Below, piece by piece: positions 1-12,000 of a stretch of 64,000 nucleotides of DNA. Both the position numbers and the translations under genes were made by a program. The stretch is from Chitinimonas_A lacunae (GTDB lineage: Bacteria; Pseudomonadota; Gammaproteobacteria; Burkholderiales; Chitinimonadaceae), in the NCBI RefSeq assembly GCF_042650885.1, contig NZ_JBHSBU010000002.1, forward strand, positions 186,001 to 250,000, in the 5' to 3' direction. The notes below the pieces were generated by a model. The model was not told the DNA's origin. It made no database searches and worked only from the letters and a program-made list of their open reading frames with translations. Position 1 is the stretch's first letter; every line of letters starts with the position of its first letter.

Positions 1-3000
1 GATTGCGGTTGCCGTCGTAGCTGCGCAGTGTCACCACGCCGAGCGGGTTCTCCTCGCGGATGATATTGCCGACGCCGTCGTAGCCGTAGCGCACCGCCCG
101 GACCTGCCCATCGACCGCTTCGAGCTTGGCGGCCAGACGGCCGGCCTCGTCGTAGCGGTATTCGGTGCGGACCGACAGGGCATTGGTCTCGTTGGTCTTG
201 CGGTTGCTGCGGTCATAGCCATAGCGGGTCTGACGGGCCTGGGCGGTATCGGCGAATTCGGTCTTCTCGACCAGATTGCCGCGGGCATCGTAACCGTAGC
301 GGGTCACGCTGCCGTCAAGGCCGGTTTCGCTGCTGAGCTGGCCATGGACATCGTAGACATAACGCAGGCTGCGTCCGACCTCGCCCGGCACCGGTTGCAG
401 CACCGCGGCGGTCGGGTCGACCACCCGGTCGTATACGGTGCGGGCGGTCACATTGCCGCGACCGTCGTACTCGGTCTGGGTCAGATGGCCGCCCTGGTCG
501 AACAGGCCGATCTGGCGACCGACCAGGTCGTACTGATAGCGGGTGACGGCCCAGCGCTGACCGGCGCGGTCGATGGCACGGCGGCTTTCCAATTGCTGGC
601 CGGCGGCGTCGTAGCGGTATTCGCTGCGATAGCCCTCACCGTCGATCTCGACTTGCTTGCGGTTGAGCAGGTCGTACTCGTAGCGCCATTCCACGGTCGA
701 GCCGGGGCGATTGCCGCGCTGCTTGAGCAGCAGATTGCCAAAGGCATCGTAGTGGTAGCGGGTTTCGGTATTGCGGCCGTCACGCTCGCGCACGAGGCGC
801 CCGACGGCGTCGTAGCTCATCCGGCGGACATGGTTGTTGCCGTCGATCTCTTCGAGTCGGTTGCCCAGCGCATCGTAGCGATAGCGGATGCGATGGAGAT
901 TGGCGTCCTCGATCTCGGTCAGCCGCGCCAGGGCGTCATAGCGGTAAGTGGTCAGATTGCCGGCGCCGTCCTTCTGGCTGGTGCGGTTGCCCACGGCATC
1001 GTAGCCATAGTGGGTGGTGCGACCCTCGGCGTCGGTTTCGCTGATCAGGCGGCGGGCGGCATCGTATTCGTAGAGGATGCTGTGGTCGTTGGCATCGGTG
1101 GCACGGATACGCTGGCTGGCCTTGTTATAGCCGTAACGCGTGATGCGGCCGCCTGGGCCGGTTTCGAGCACCAGGCGGTTGGCTTCGTCGTACTCGTAGC
1201 GATAGTGTGACAGTTGCTCGCCGCTTGGAGCGAACAGCCGCATGGCGATGCGGTTGCCGGCCCCGTCGTAGTCATAGGTGGTACGACGGCCCAGCGCATC
1301 GGTGCTTTCGATCAGCCGATCCAGCGCGTCGTAGCGGCTGAGCGATTGGCGCTTGAGCGTATCGATCTGCTCGCGCCGGTTGCCAAAGGCATCGTACTGA
1401 TAGCGGGTGAGGCCATCGAGCGCATCAAGGGTCGATTCGACCCGACCTGCCCGGTCGTACCGGGTACGGCTGACCTGGTCCTTGGCGTCGAGCGTCAGGG
1501 TCGGCAACCGTTCCGGCCGCCAGCTGCTCAGTCGCTCGTGATGACGGATTTCGGCCGTGACTTCGCCAAACTCGTTGTACTCATAGCTGATGGCTTCGCC
1601 GGCGGCATTGACCTGGGCCAGCAGGCGGCCGCTGCGATCGACGTAGCGGGTAGTGCGCTGTTCGGATTCGGCCTCGGTGAGACCGACCAGCTGGACCTCG
1701 TCGAGCAGGGCCGTGACATCGTCGCCGCGCTCGGTACCCAGTCCCACCAGGGTGATGGTATGCAGGCCCACCACATCGACCGCCAACTGGATGATGAACT
1801 CCTCGTAACGGCCACGGGGCGGGGTGATCGGCGCACCTTGCGCCACGCCGTCGACCAGCACCTGGATGCGCTGGTCGAACTGGCCGGCATTGAGCCGCTG
1901 GGTGGCCTTGATGCGCAGCTCGGTCCCGCCGGCCAGATAGACGCGCTGGCTGATCCGGCTGCCATGGGGCAAGAAGGCCACCTGACCACCCGACGGTGCG
2001 GCCGGCGCATTATTGGTAAAGCCGGTATTGGGGGCGGAAATGCCGGCATTGCCCTCGAAGGTCCACGGCGTGCCGGTCGGCCGGTAGGTATAGCTGTTGC
2101 CGGCGTTGAACTGCTCGAAGCTGCCGTCCTGGAGCTGGAACGAAAAGCCATCTTCGCCCTGGCGGACCTGGCGTGTCTGCTGCACCAGATTGCCACGCCG
2201 GTCGTAGCGGCGGATGTCACTGTAACCCAGCGCATCGACGGTCTTGACCAGGCGGTTGGCCAGGTCGTATTGGCGCCGGGTGGACTGTTCCTTGGCGTCG
2301 ATGGTCTCGATCAGGTTGCCAAAGGCGTCATAGCGATACTGTTCGCGGTTTTTCAGCGCATCGATCTTCTCCACCAGTCGGCCAATGGCGTCGTAGCGCT
2401 GCTCGCTACGATGGTTGTTGCCGTCGGTGACGGTGGTTTGAAGCCCCAGCGCGTTATAGCCGTAGCGGGTGGTATCGCCCACGCCGTTACGCTCGGCCAC
2501 CAGCATGCCGCGTGCGTCGTACTCGCGCTCCCAGTGATGGCCGTTGCCATCGGTGCGGCGGGTCTGCCGGCCCTGGCCGTCGTATTGATAGTGCTCGCTC
2601 TGACCCAGCGCGTTCTTGCTCTCGATCCGCCGACCGGTGACATCGTAGCGGTAGTGGGTATGACGGTCCTGCTCTGATGTCTCTAGGCGTTTTTCAATAC
2701 TTTCTGGATTTAGTGGCTCTAATTCTTGCAGTGTTTTGGCATATTCTATTCTTTCGATCAGATTGCCAAAGGTGTCGTAGCGATTGGCCGCCACCTGGCC
2801 GTCCACAGCGATCTCATAGACGGGTCGGCCGCGCCGGTCGTACACGATATGGGTGGCGCGGTCGGCGGTCGAGGCGCTGCCGAAGCGGTTTTCGAGCTGT
2901 TCGAGTGTGGCCGGGGTGTCGCCCAGCCGAGCGGCAAAGCGCACCGTACTCAACAGATGGCCGAAGCTGTCGTGGCGATAGCTGGTCACCCGGCCTTCCT

Positions 3001-6000
3001 GGTCGATCTCGAAGCGTTTGCGGCCGGCGGCGTCGTAGACCAGACGCTGCACATCGTCTTCGGTACCGATGCGCAGGAAGCGCTCGCGCAGCTCGCTCAC
3101 CCGGTACAGCAGGTCATGCCGCACCTCGATCGGTTCGGCATAGCGGATGGTTTCGCCGACCCGACCCAGATAGTCAAAGCGCTGCTCGGTGACGATGCCT
3201 TCGGGGCTGATGGTATAGGCGGCACGTCCCAGCTCGTCGTAGACGGTCTGGCTGATGCGGTCGCTTGCCTGATTGGGTGTGGGCAGCAGCCAGTCGTTGC
3301 GCTGACCCGTGCTGTACCAGGCATGACCTTCGTAATAGCCACCCAGGGTCAGGCCGCTCTGGAAGTCGTCGCGCAGTACCTGACCGCGTTCGACGCTGCT
3401 GACCTGGACGTCGTCATAGATCACGCTATGGCTTTCGTCGTGGTAGGCGCCGTCGCGGTCACCGTACAGGTAGACCCACATATCGTCGTCCTGCTTCATG
3501 GTGACGCTGACCGTCAGCACCTGCCAGCCACCGTCTTCCCGGCCGTAGCGCTTGATCTCGGACGAACTGTTATAGGCATTGCTGCCGTTGGGGTTGCCAA
3601 GGAACAGATGGGCCTGGGTATCGGCCCGGCTCTTGACACGCACCGTGGCCGTGACTACATCGCCGGCCTTGAAGCGGCCAAGCGGGCGCGACAGCGAGCT
3701 GTTGTTGCCGGCGCGATACCAGATGCGTACCGCCGCATCGCTGCCGTCGAACACGCCAAGACCGTCGGCTTCGTGATAGGGCTGGGTATAGCGGATGGTC
3801 TGCACCACCCGGCTGAGTGCGTCATAGCGGCGGCGCTCGACCTGATTGGCGCCGTCGATCACGAATTCGATCCGACTGGCGCCGTCGTAGCGGTAGCGCT
3901 CGATCGAATCGACCTGCGGGTCGGCCTGGGCCGGCAGCGCGGCCAGCACCGACTGCCAGGTCGGTGCCTCGCCCAGTGCGATGGGGCGGCCGTATTTGAT
4001 CTGGCTCAGCAGTTGACCGGCATCGTTGTAGAAGAAGCGGGTGACATAGCCTGCGCCATCGACCAGCAGCGACTTGCGTTGGGCGCCATCGTAGAAGGTA
4101 TGTTGCAGCCCGTCGTTGGCAGAAGGGCTGACCGTGAGTCGACCGCTGGCGTCCCACACCGCCAGATCGGTGGTCTGGCTATAGCCGCGCACCGACACCA
4201 CATTGCCAGCCGCGTCGAAGCGCTGCTCGATCACGCCGCCCAGGGCGTCGATCTGGTAGCGCTGGCGGCCGGCCCCGTCGTAACCGTAGCGGGTCACCAT
4301 ATCGACGGTCGGGTCGGGGTTGAGGGCCGCATGCACCGCTGCGGCGTTGGCCGTGCCGTCGAGCGGCAGCGTCGTCGCCGCCGGCCTGGCGTAGACAATC
4401 TTCTTCAGCAGACGGCCGGCCGCGTCGTATTCGCTCGCCACCACACTGCGGTCGCTGCCGATGCGGTAGATTTCGCGATCCAGTGCATCGAACAGCACAA
4501 ACACCTGTTGGTCCGCGCTGCTGCCATGGCTGTCGGCCCAGGCAGTCAACGCCGGGAGTTCGAGCGAGCCCTCGGCCGGATAGGCGGTGGCATAGCTGAT
4601 CTGCCGCACCAGATTGCCGTTGGCGTCGAAATAGCGCCGCGTCAGCATCCGGTTGCCGTCAAGGCTGAATGCCTTGTTGCCGGCGATATCGAACACCTCG
4701 TGCACCACGGTCGAGCGGGCGGTGCCATTGAGGGGAGCGGCGGAGTCCACGGGCTTATCCCTGGCCGGCGTGCCGAGTATCTGTTCACCGGCAATCAGGC
4801 TGGCTGGCTGCGGCCGATCGATATGCCAGACGGTGCGGAACTGCTCGACTGCCGGGCCATGATGCTGGCTGGTGAGGTAGCCGATATCGCGCGCGTCCGA
4901 ATGGATTGGGCCGGCGCTGTCGAACGCCGCTGCCGCCGGTGCGGCAAACTGGTCGCGGCTGGCGCTGAAGCCGGCGGCCGGCGTGGCGTCGAGCTGGGCG
5001 GGCAGGGCAGCGGTGAAGCTGCCCGGCGCGCTGGCGGCAAAGCGGGCTGTTTCGCCGCTGAAAGCTGCTGCCGGCACGGCTGCAAAGGTGGCGGGCGCGA
5101 TGCCGCTGAAGGCATCGAGCGGCCGGCTGCCGTCGAGGCGGCGTGCTTCGACCGAGAAGGCGGCCGGGTCGGTGCTGCGTACCGTTTCGGTCAGACTGAA
5201 GCGGCTGGCGACCTGGCGCCACAGCGTGCGGCCCCAGCTGCCATCGGGATAGCGATAGCTGGCGACCAGATCGGGCCGGCCGTCGGCGTTCTGGTTGAGC
5301 AGACGGTATTCCGCGCTGTCGAACCACTCGCCCAGTGGCGAGCTGGTGGCGCGCAGATAGCCAGTCGCGCTGGCGCGCCAGACGGTGGCGTTGGCCAGCC
5401 CGTCGGTGGACTTCCAGATCTGCACCACATCGGGCTTGTTGTCGCCATTGAGGTCGGCCACCACATAGCGGCTGTCGGGCCGGTCCTCGCCGATCGAGAT
5501 ATCGCGCTCCATCCGGAAACCGCTGCCGTCGGACAGCCAGTGACGCAGATGGGTATTGTTGTCGCTGCCCTTATAGACCTGGAGCAGATCGACCTGGCCA
5601 TCGCCATTGAGGTCGGCGGCAAAGAAGCGCGACGACGGCAGCCAGCTTCCCAGATTGCTGTTGCCTTGCTGGTAGAAGCTGCCATCGGCGCGGCGCTGGT
5701 TGGTATAGGCATAGACCGTGTCGCCCGACTGGTAGAGCCGGACCAGGTCGTTGCGGCCATCCTTGCCGGCGTAGTCGAGCGCGATGCTGCGCTGATGGTT
5801 GTCGATCGTGCCGCTGGCTTCCACGCTCTGGCCCTGGACGAAACGGCCGCCCTGGCTGGTCCACTCGGTAAAGCGGGTATTGCCGTTGCGCGGATCGGAT
5901 TCGATCACCAGATCGAGCTTGCCATCGCCGCTCAGATCGGCCAGGAAATAGCGGGCACGGTAGGGCGACTGGGCCGAGATATCGGTGCTGTCGCCGGCAA

Positions 6001-9000
6001 CAAAGCCGCCATCGCGGGCAAGCCAGGTCTGCGCGACCACCTTGTCTGCGCGTTCGCGGCGGATTTCCACCAGATCGGTCTTGCCGTCGCCGTCGATATC
6101 GCCGACCAGGAACTGGCTGTCGGCGCGCCAACTGCCAAGCCGGCTTACCGGGCCGGCGCTGTAGCCGCTTGCCGAGGCAAGCCACTGCTGCACTTCGGCC
6201 GTGCCGTCGGCGGCATGGCGGATTTCCAGCATATCGCTGAGGCCGTCGCCGTTGACGTCGCCATCGAAATAGCGCACATCGCGGCGCCAATCGCCGTGGG
6301 TTTGCAGGCTTTCGCCGTCGAACAGCCAGCTGCGGATGGCCAGTTGGCCGTCATGGCCGTGCCAGACGCCGATCAGATCGGCGCGGCCGTCGCCGTTGTG
6401 GTCATTGAGACGCCAAGTGGCCTCATCCTGCCACGGGCCCAGTTCGCGATCGGGTCCCTTGATCCATTCGACGCGCGCATTGAAGGTGGCGCTCTCTGTG
6501 ATGGCCATGCGCCAGACGGTGGCGATGGCCTGACCTGCTTCGTTCTTCCAGATCTGGACGATATCGCTCTGCCGGTCGCCGGTCAGATCGCCCACCAGAT
6601 AGCGGGCGCCCGGTCGGGCATTGCCAAGCGACTGTTCGTAGCCGGCGCTGAAGTTGTTGCCGTTCGATTGCCAATGCTTGACCTTGACCGTGCCATCGGC
6701 CTGCTGGCTGATGGCCAGCAGATCCTGCAAGCCGTCGCCGCTGCGGCCGTAGTTGATATCGGCCGGGAAGTAGCGGGTATTGGGGTTCCAACTGTCGCTG
6801 ACATAGCTGCCACCGCCGTCGAAAGTGCCATCGGCGCGGCGCAGGCGGCTGTCGCTGTAGTGGCTGCTGCCGTTTTGGCTGATCCGCACAATATCGGCGC
6901 GGCCATCGCGGTTCTGGTCGACAAACAGCGTCTGTAGGTGGTTGTCGATGTTATGGGTGGTATCGACCTCCTTGCCTTGGGCAAAACGACCACCCTGGCT
7001 GGTCCACTCGGTAAAGCGGGTGTAGCCATTGCGCGGGTCCCATTCGATCACCAGATCGAGTTTGCCGTCGCCGCTCAGGTCGGCGAGGTGATAGCGGGCG
7101 CGGTAGGGCGAATGATTGGCGAGTTCGGTGGTGGCGCCGAGGCTGAAACCTTCGTCGCCCGCCAGCCAGGTGGTGGCGGTGACGCGGTGGTTGGTCTCGC
7201 GGCGGATCTCCACCAGATCGGTCTTGCCGTCGCCATCGATGTCACCGACCAGGAACTGGCTGTCGGCGCGCCAACTGCCAAGCCGGCTGGTCTTGCCTTC
7301 GACGTAACCGCTGGCACTGGCGATCCATTGCCGCACTTCGGCGCGGCCGTCGCTGGCATGGCGGATCTCCAGCAGGTCGGTCAGACCGTCGCCATTGACG
7401 TCGCCATCGAAATAGCGGACGTCGCGGCGCCAGTCGCCGGCCATTTGCAGGCTCTCCCCGTCGCTGAACCACGACTGTGCCACGAGTCGGCCGCTATCGT
7501 CGGTCCAGGCGCCGACCAGGTCGGCCCGGCCGTCGCCATTGCGGTCGTTCAGGCGCCAGGTGGCGTCGTCGCACCATTGGCCCAATTGACGGTCGGGTCC
7601 CTTGAGCCATTCGACCTTGGGGTTGGCCGTAGCGCTTTCGCTGATCGCCATGCGCCAGACGGTGGCGACGGCCTGGCCGGCTTCGTCCTTCCAGATCTGG
7701 ACGATATCGCCTTGCCGATCACCGGTCAGGTCGCCCACCAGATAACGGGCGCCCGGCTTGTCTGCCCCAAGCGACTGTTCATGGCCGGCGCTGAACGAGC
7801 TGCCGTTGGCGTACCAGTGCTTGGCCTTGATCGTGCCGTCGGCTTGCGGGGTGATGCCGAGCAGATCGTGGAAGCCGTCGGGGCTTCGGCCGTGGCTGAT
7901 ATCGATCGGGAAATAACGGGCGTTGCCGTTCCAATTCTCGCTGACGTAACTGCTGCCGCTGTCGAAGTTGCCATCGGCGCGGCGCAGCTTGTGGTCGCTG
8001 TAGACGTAGTTACCCGATTGGTAGAGCCGGACGATATCGGTGCGGCCGTCGCGGTTCTGGTCGAGGAAGACCGTCTGCAGCCGGTTGTCGATCCAGCCGC
8101 CCAGGTCAACTTCCTTGCCCTGGGCAAAGCGGCCACCCTGGCTGGTCCACTCGGTAAAGCGGGTGTTGCCGTTACGCGGGTCCCACTCGATCACCAGATC
8201 GAATTTGCCGTCGCCGCTCAGATCGGCCAGATGGTATTGGGCACGGTGGGGCGACTGGGCCGAGATATCGGTGCTGCCGCCGGCGACAAAGCCTTCGTCG
8301 CGGGCAAGCCAGCTCAGCACGGTCACCTTGTTGTCGCGTTCGCGGCGGATTTCCACCAGATCGCTCTTGCCATCGCCGTCGATATCGCCGACCAGGAACT
8401 GGCTGTCGGCACGCCAGCTACCGAGCCGGCTGGTCTTGCCTTCCAGGTAGCCGGTGGCGCTGGCCAGCCACTGCCGCACCTCGGCCGTGCCGTCGGCGGC
8501 ATGGCGGATTTCCAGCATATCCACCAAACCATCGCCATTGAGATCGGCATCGAAATAGCGCACATCACGGCGCCAATCGCCGCTGGCAAGCAGGCTCTCG
8601 CCGTCGGACCACCAGGTTTGCAGCGCGACCTGGCCGTCAGCCTCGATCCAGCTGGCGACCAGGTCGGCGCGACCGTCGAGGTTCTGGTCGCTCAGGCGCC
8701 AGGTGGCATTGTCTGACCAGGCACCCAGGATGCGTTCGGGGCCTTTGACCCACTCGACCGTGCGATTGGAATTGAAGCTTTCGCTGACTTTCATGCGCCA
8801 GATGGCGGCGACGGCCTGGCCGGCGTCGTTTTTCCAGATCTGGACGATATCGCTCTGCCGGTCGCCGGTCAGATCGCCCACCAGATAGCGAGCACCCGGT
8901 TTGATGGCGCCGAGCGACTGCTCGTAGCCGGCGCTGAACGAGTTGCCATGGGAATACCAGTGGCGGGCCTTGACCGTGCCGTCAGCCTGCGGGGTGATGG

Positions 9001-12000
9001 CGATCAGGTCCTGGAGACCGTCGGGGCTGCTGCCGTGGGCGATATCGGCCTGGAAATACTGGCTATTGGCCTGCCAGCGGTCGTTGACATAGGCGCTGCC
9101 ATTGTCAAAGCCGCCGTCGGCGCGACGCAGGCGGCTTTCGCTGTAGACGTTGTTGCTCGACTGGTAGAGCCGGGTGATATCGATACGGCCATCGCGGTTC
9201 TGGTCAAGGAAGAGCGTCTGCAAGCGGTTGTCGATCCAGCCGCTCACATCGGTTTCCTTGCCCTGGACAAACCGGCCACCCTGGCTGGTCCATTCGGTAA
9301 AGCGGGTGCTGCCGTTACGCGGGTCCCACTCGATCACCAGATCGAGCTTGCCGTCGCCGCTCAGGTCGGCCAGGTGATAGATCGCCCGATAGGGCGAATG
9401 GTTGGCGAGTTCGGTGGTGGCGCCAAGCGTGAAACCCTCTTCACCGGCAAGCCAGCTGGTCGCACTGACGCGCTGGTCGGTTTCGCGGCGGATTTCCACC
9501 AGATCGGTCTTGCCATCGCCATTGATGTCGCCGGCCAGGAACTGGCTGTCGGCGCGCCAGCTGCCCAGTCGGCTGGTCTTGCCCTCGACGTAACCGGTGG
9601 CGGTGGCGAGCCATTGCCGCACTTCGGTGCGGCCGTCGGCAGCGTGGCGGATTTCGAGCAGATCAAGCCGGCCATCACCATTGAGGTCGCCGTCGAGATA
9701 GCGGGTGTCGCGGCGCCAGTCGCCCGTGCCTTGCAGGCTTTCGCCATCGCTGAACCAGCTCTGGATGGTCGGGCGGCCGTTCAGGTCGGTCCAGGCGCCG
9801 ACCAGATCGGCCCGGCCGTCGCCGTTGCGCTCATTGAGCCGCCAGGTGGCGTCGTCGTGCCATTGACCGAGCAGACGGTCGGGGCCTTTGATCCACTCGA
9901 CCTTGGGATTGGCGGTAGCGCTCTCGCTGATCGCCATGCGCCAGACGGTGGCGATGGCCTGGCCCGCTTCGTTTTTCCAGATCTGGACGATGTCGCTCTG
10001 CCGGTCACCGGTCAGGTCGCCCACCAGATAGCGGGCACCCGATTTGGCAGCACCGAGCGATTGTTCGTAGCCCGCGTTGAACGAGCTGCCGCTGGTATAC
10101 CAGTGTTTGGCCTTGACCGTGCCATCGGCTTGCGGGGTGATGGCCAGCAGATCGCGCAAGCCATCCGAGCTTCTGCCATGGCTGATATCGGCCGGGAAGT
10201 ACAGGGTGTTCGGCTGCCAGCTCTCGTTGAGATAAGCGCTGCTGCCGTTCTCGAAAGTACCGTCGGCGCGCCGCAGGCGGATTTCGCTGTAGACGTTGTT
10301 GCTCGACTGGTAGAGCCGGACGATATCGATCCGGCCGTCGCGGTTCTGGTCGAGGAAGACCGTCTGCAAGCGGTTGTCGATCCAGCCGCCCATTTCGGTT
10401 TCCTTGCCCTGGACAAACCGGCCGCCCTGGCTGGTCCACTCGGTAAAACGGGTGCTGCCGTTGCGCGGGTCGGATTCGATCACCAGATCGAGCTTGCCGT
10501 CGCCGCTCAGGTCGGCCAGATGGTAGCGGGCGCGGTAGGGCGAATGGTTGGCGAGTTCGGTGGTGGCGCCAAGCGTGAAACCCTCGTCGCCGGCGAGCCA
10601 GCTGATCGCACTGACGCGCTGGTCGGTTTCGCGGCGGATTTCCACCAGATCGGTTTTGCCGTCGCCATTGATGTCGCCCGCCAGGAACTGGCTGTCGGCG
10701 CGCCAGCTGCCCAGCCGGCTGAGTTTGCCGGCCGTATAGCCGTCGGCGGTGGCCAGCCATTGCTGTACTTCGGCCATGCCATCGCTGGCGTGGCGGATTT
10801 CCAGCATATCGACCAGGCCGTCGCCGTTGAGGTCGCCATCGAGATAGCGCACATCGCGGCGCCAGTCGCCCGTGCTTTGCAGGCTCTCGCCATCGCTGAG
10901 CCAGGTCTGGATCGTCAAGTGTCCATCGGATCCGGTCCAGGCACCGACCAGATCGGCGCGGCCGTCCTGGTTATGGTCAGTCAGACGCCAGATGGCATCG
11001 GGCTGCCAGGCGCCCAGCACCCGGTCCGGACCCTTGATCCATTCGACCCGGCCGTTGACATTGGCCGTGTCGGTGATGGCCATGCGCCAGACGGTAGCGA
11101 CCGCTTGGCCCGCATCGTTTTTCCAGATCTGGACGATATCGCTCTGCCGGTCGCCGGTCAGATCGCCCACCAGATAGCGGGCGCCCGGTTTGATGACGCC
11201 GAGCGACTGCTCGTAGCCGGCGTTGAAGTTATTGCTGACGGCTACCCAGTGCTTGGCCTTGATGGTGCCGTCACTCTGCGGGGTGATGGCGATCAGGTCG
11301 CGCAGGCCGTCGGGGCTTCTGCCGTGGGTAATATCGGCCTGGAAATACTGGGCATTGGGATTCCAGGTCTCATTGATGTAGTTGCCACTGCCGTCAAAGC
11401 CACCGTCGGCGCGGCGCAGACGCAGGTCGCCGTAGACATTGCTGCCGTTTTGGCTGATCCGAACGATATCGGTGCGGCCGTCGCGGTTCTGGTCGAGGAA
11501 GACCGTCTGCAAGCGGTTGTCGATCCAGTTGTTGCTGTCAACTTCCTTGCCCTGGACAAACCGGCCACCCTGACTGGTCCACTCGGTAAAGCGGGTGCTG
11601 CCGTTACGCGGGTCCCACTCGATCACCAGATCGAGCTTGCCGTCGCCGCTCAGGTCGGCCAGGTGATAGATCGCCCGATAGGGCGAATGGTTGGCGAGTT
11701 CGGTGGTGGCGCCAAGCGTGAAACCCTCGTCACCGGCAAGCCAGCTGGTCGCACTGACGCGCTGGTCGGTTTCGCGGCGGATTTCCACCAGATCGGTTTT
11801 GCCATCGCCATTGATGTCGCCCGCCAGGAACTGGCTGTCGGCGCGCCAGCTGCCCAGTCGGCTGGTCTTGCCCTCGACGTAACCGGTGGCGGTGGCGAGC
11901 CATTGCCGCACTTCGGTGCGGCCGTCGGCAGCGTGGCGGATTTCGAGCAGATCAAGCCGGCCATCACCATTGAGGTCGCCGTCGAGATAGCGGGTATCGC

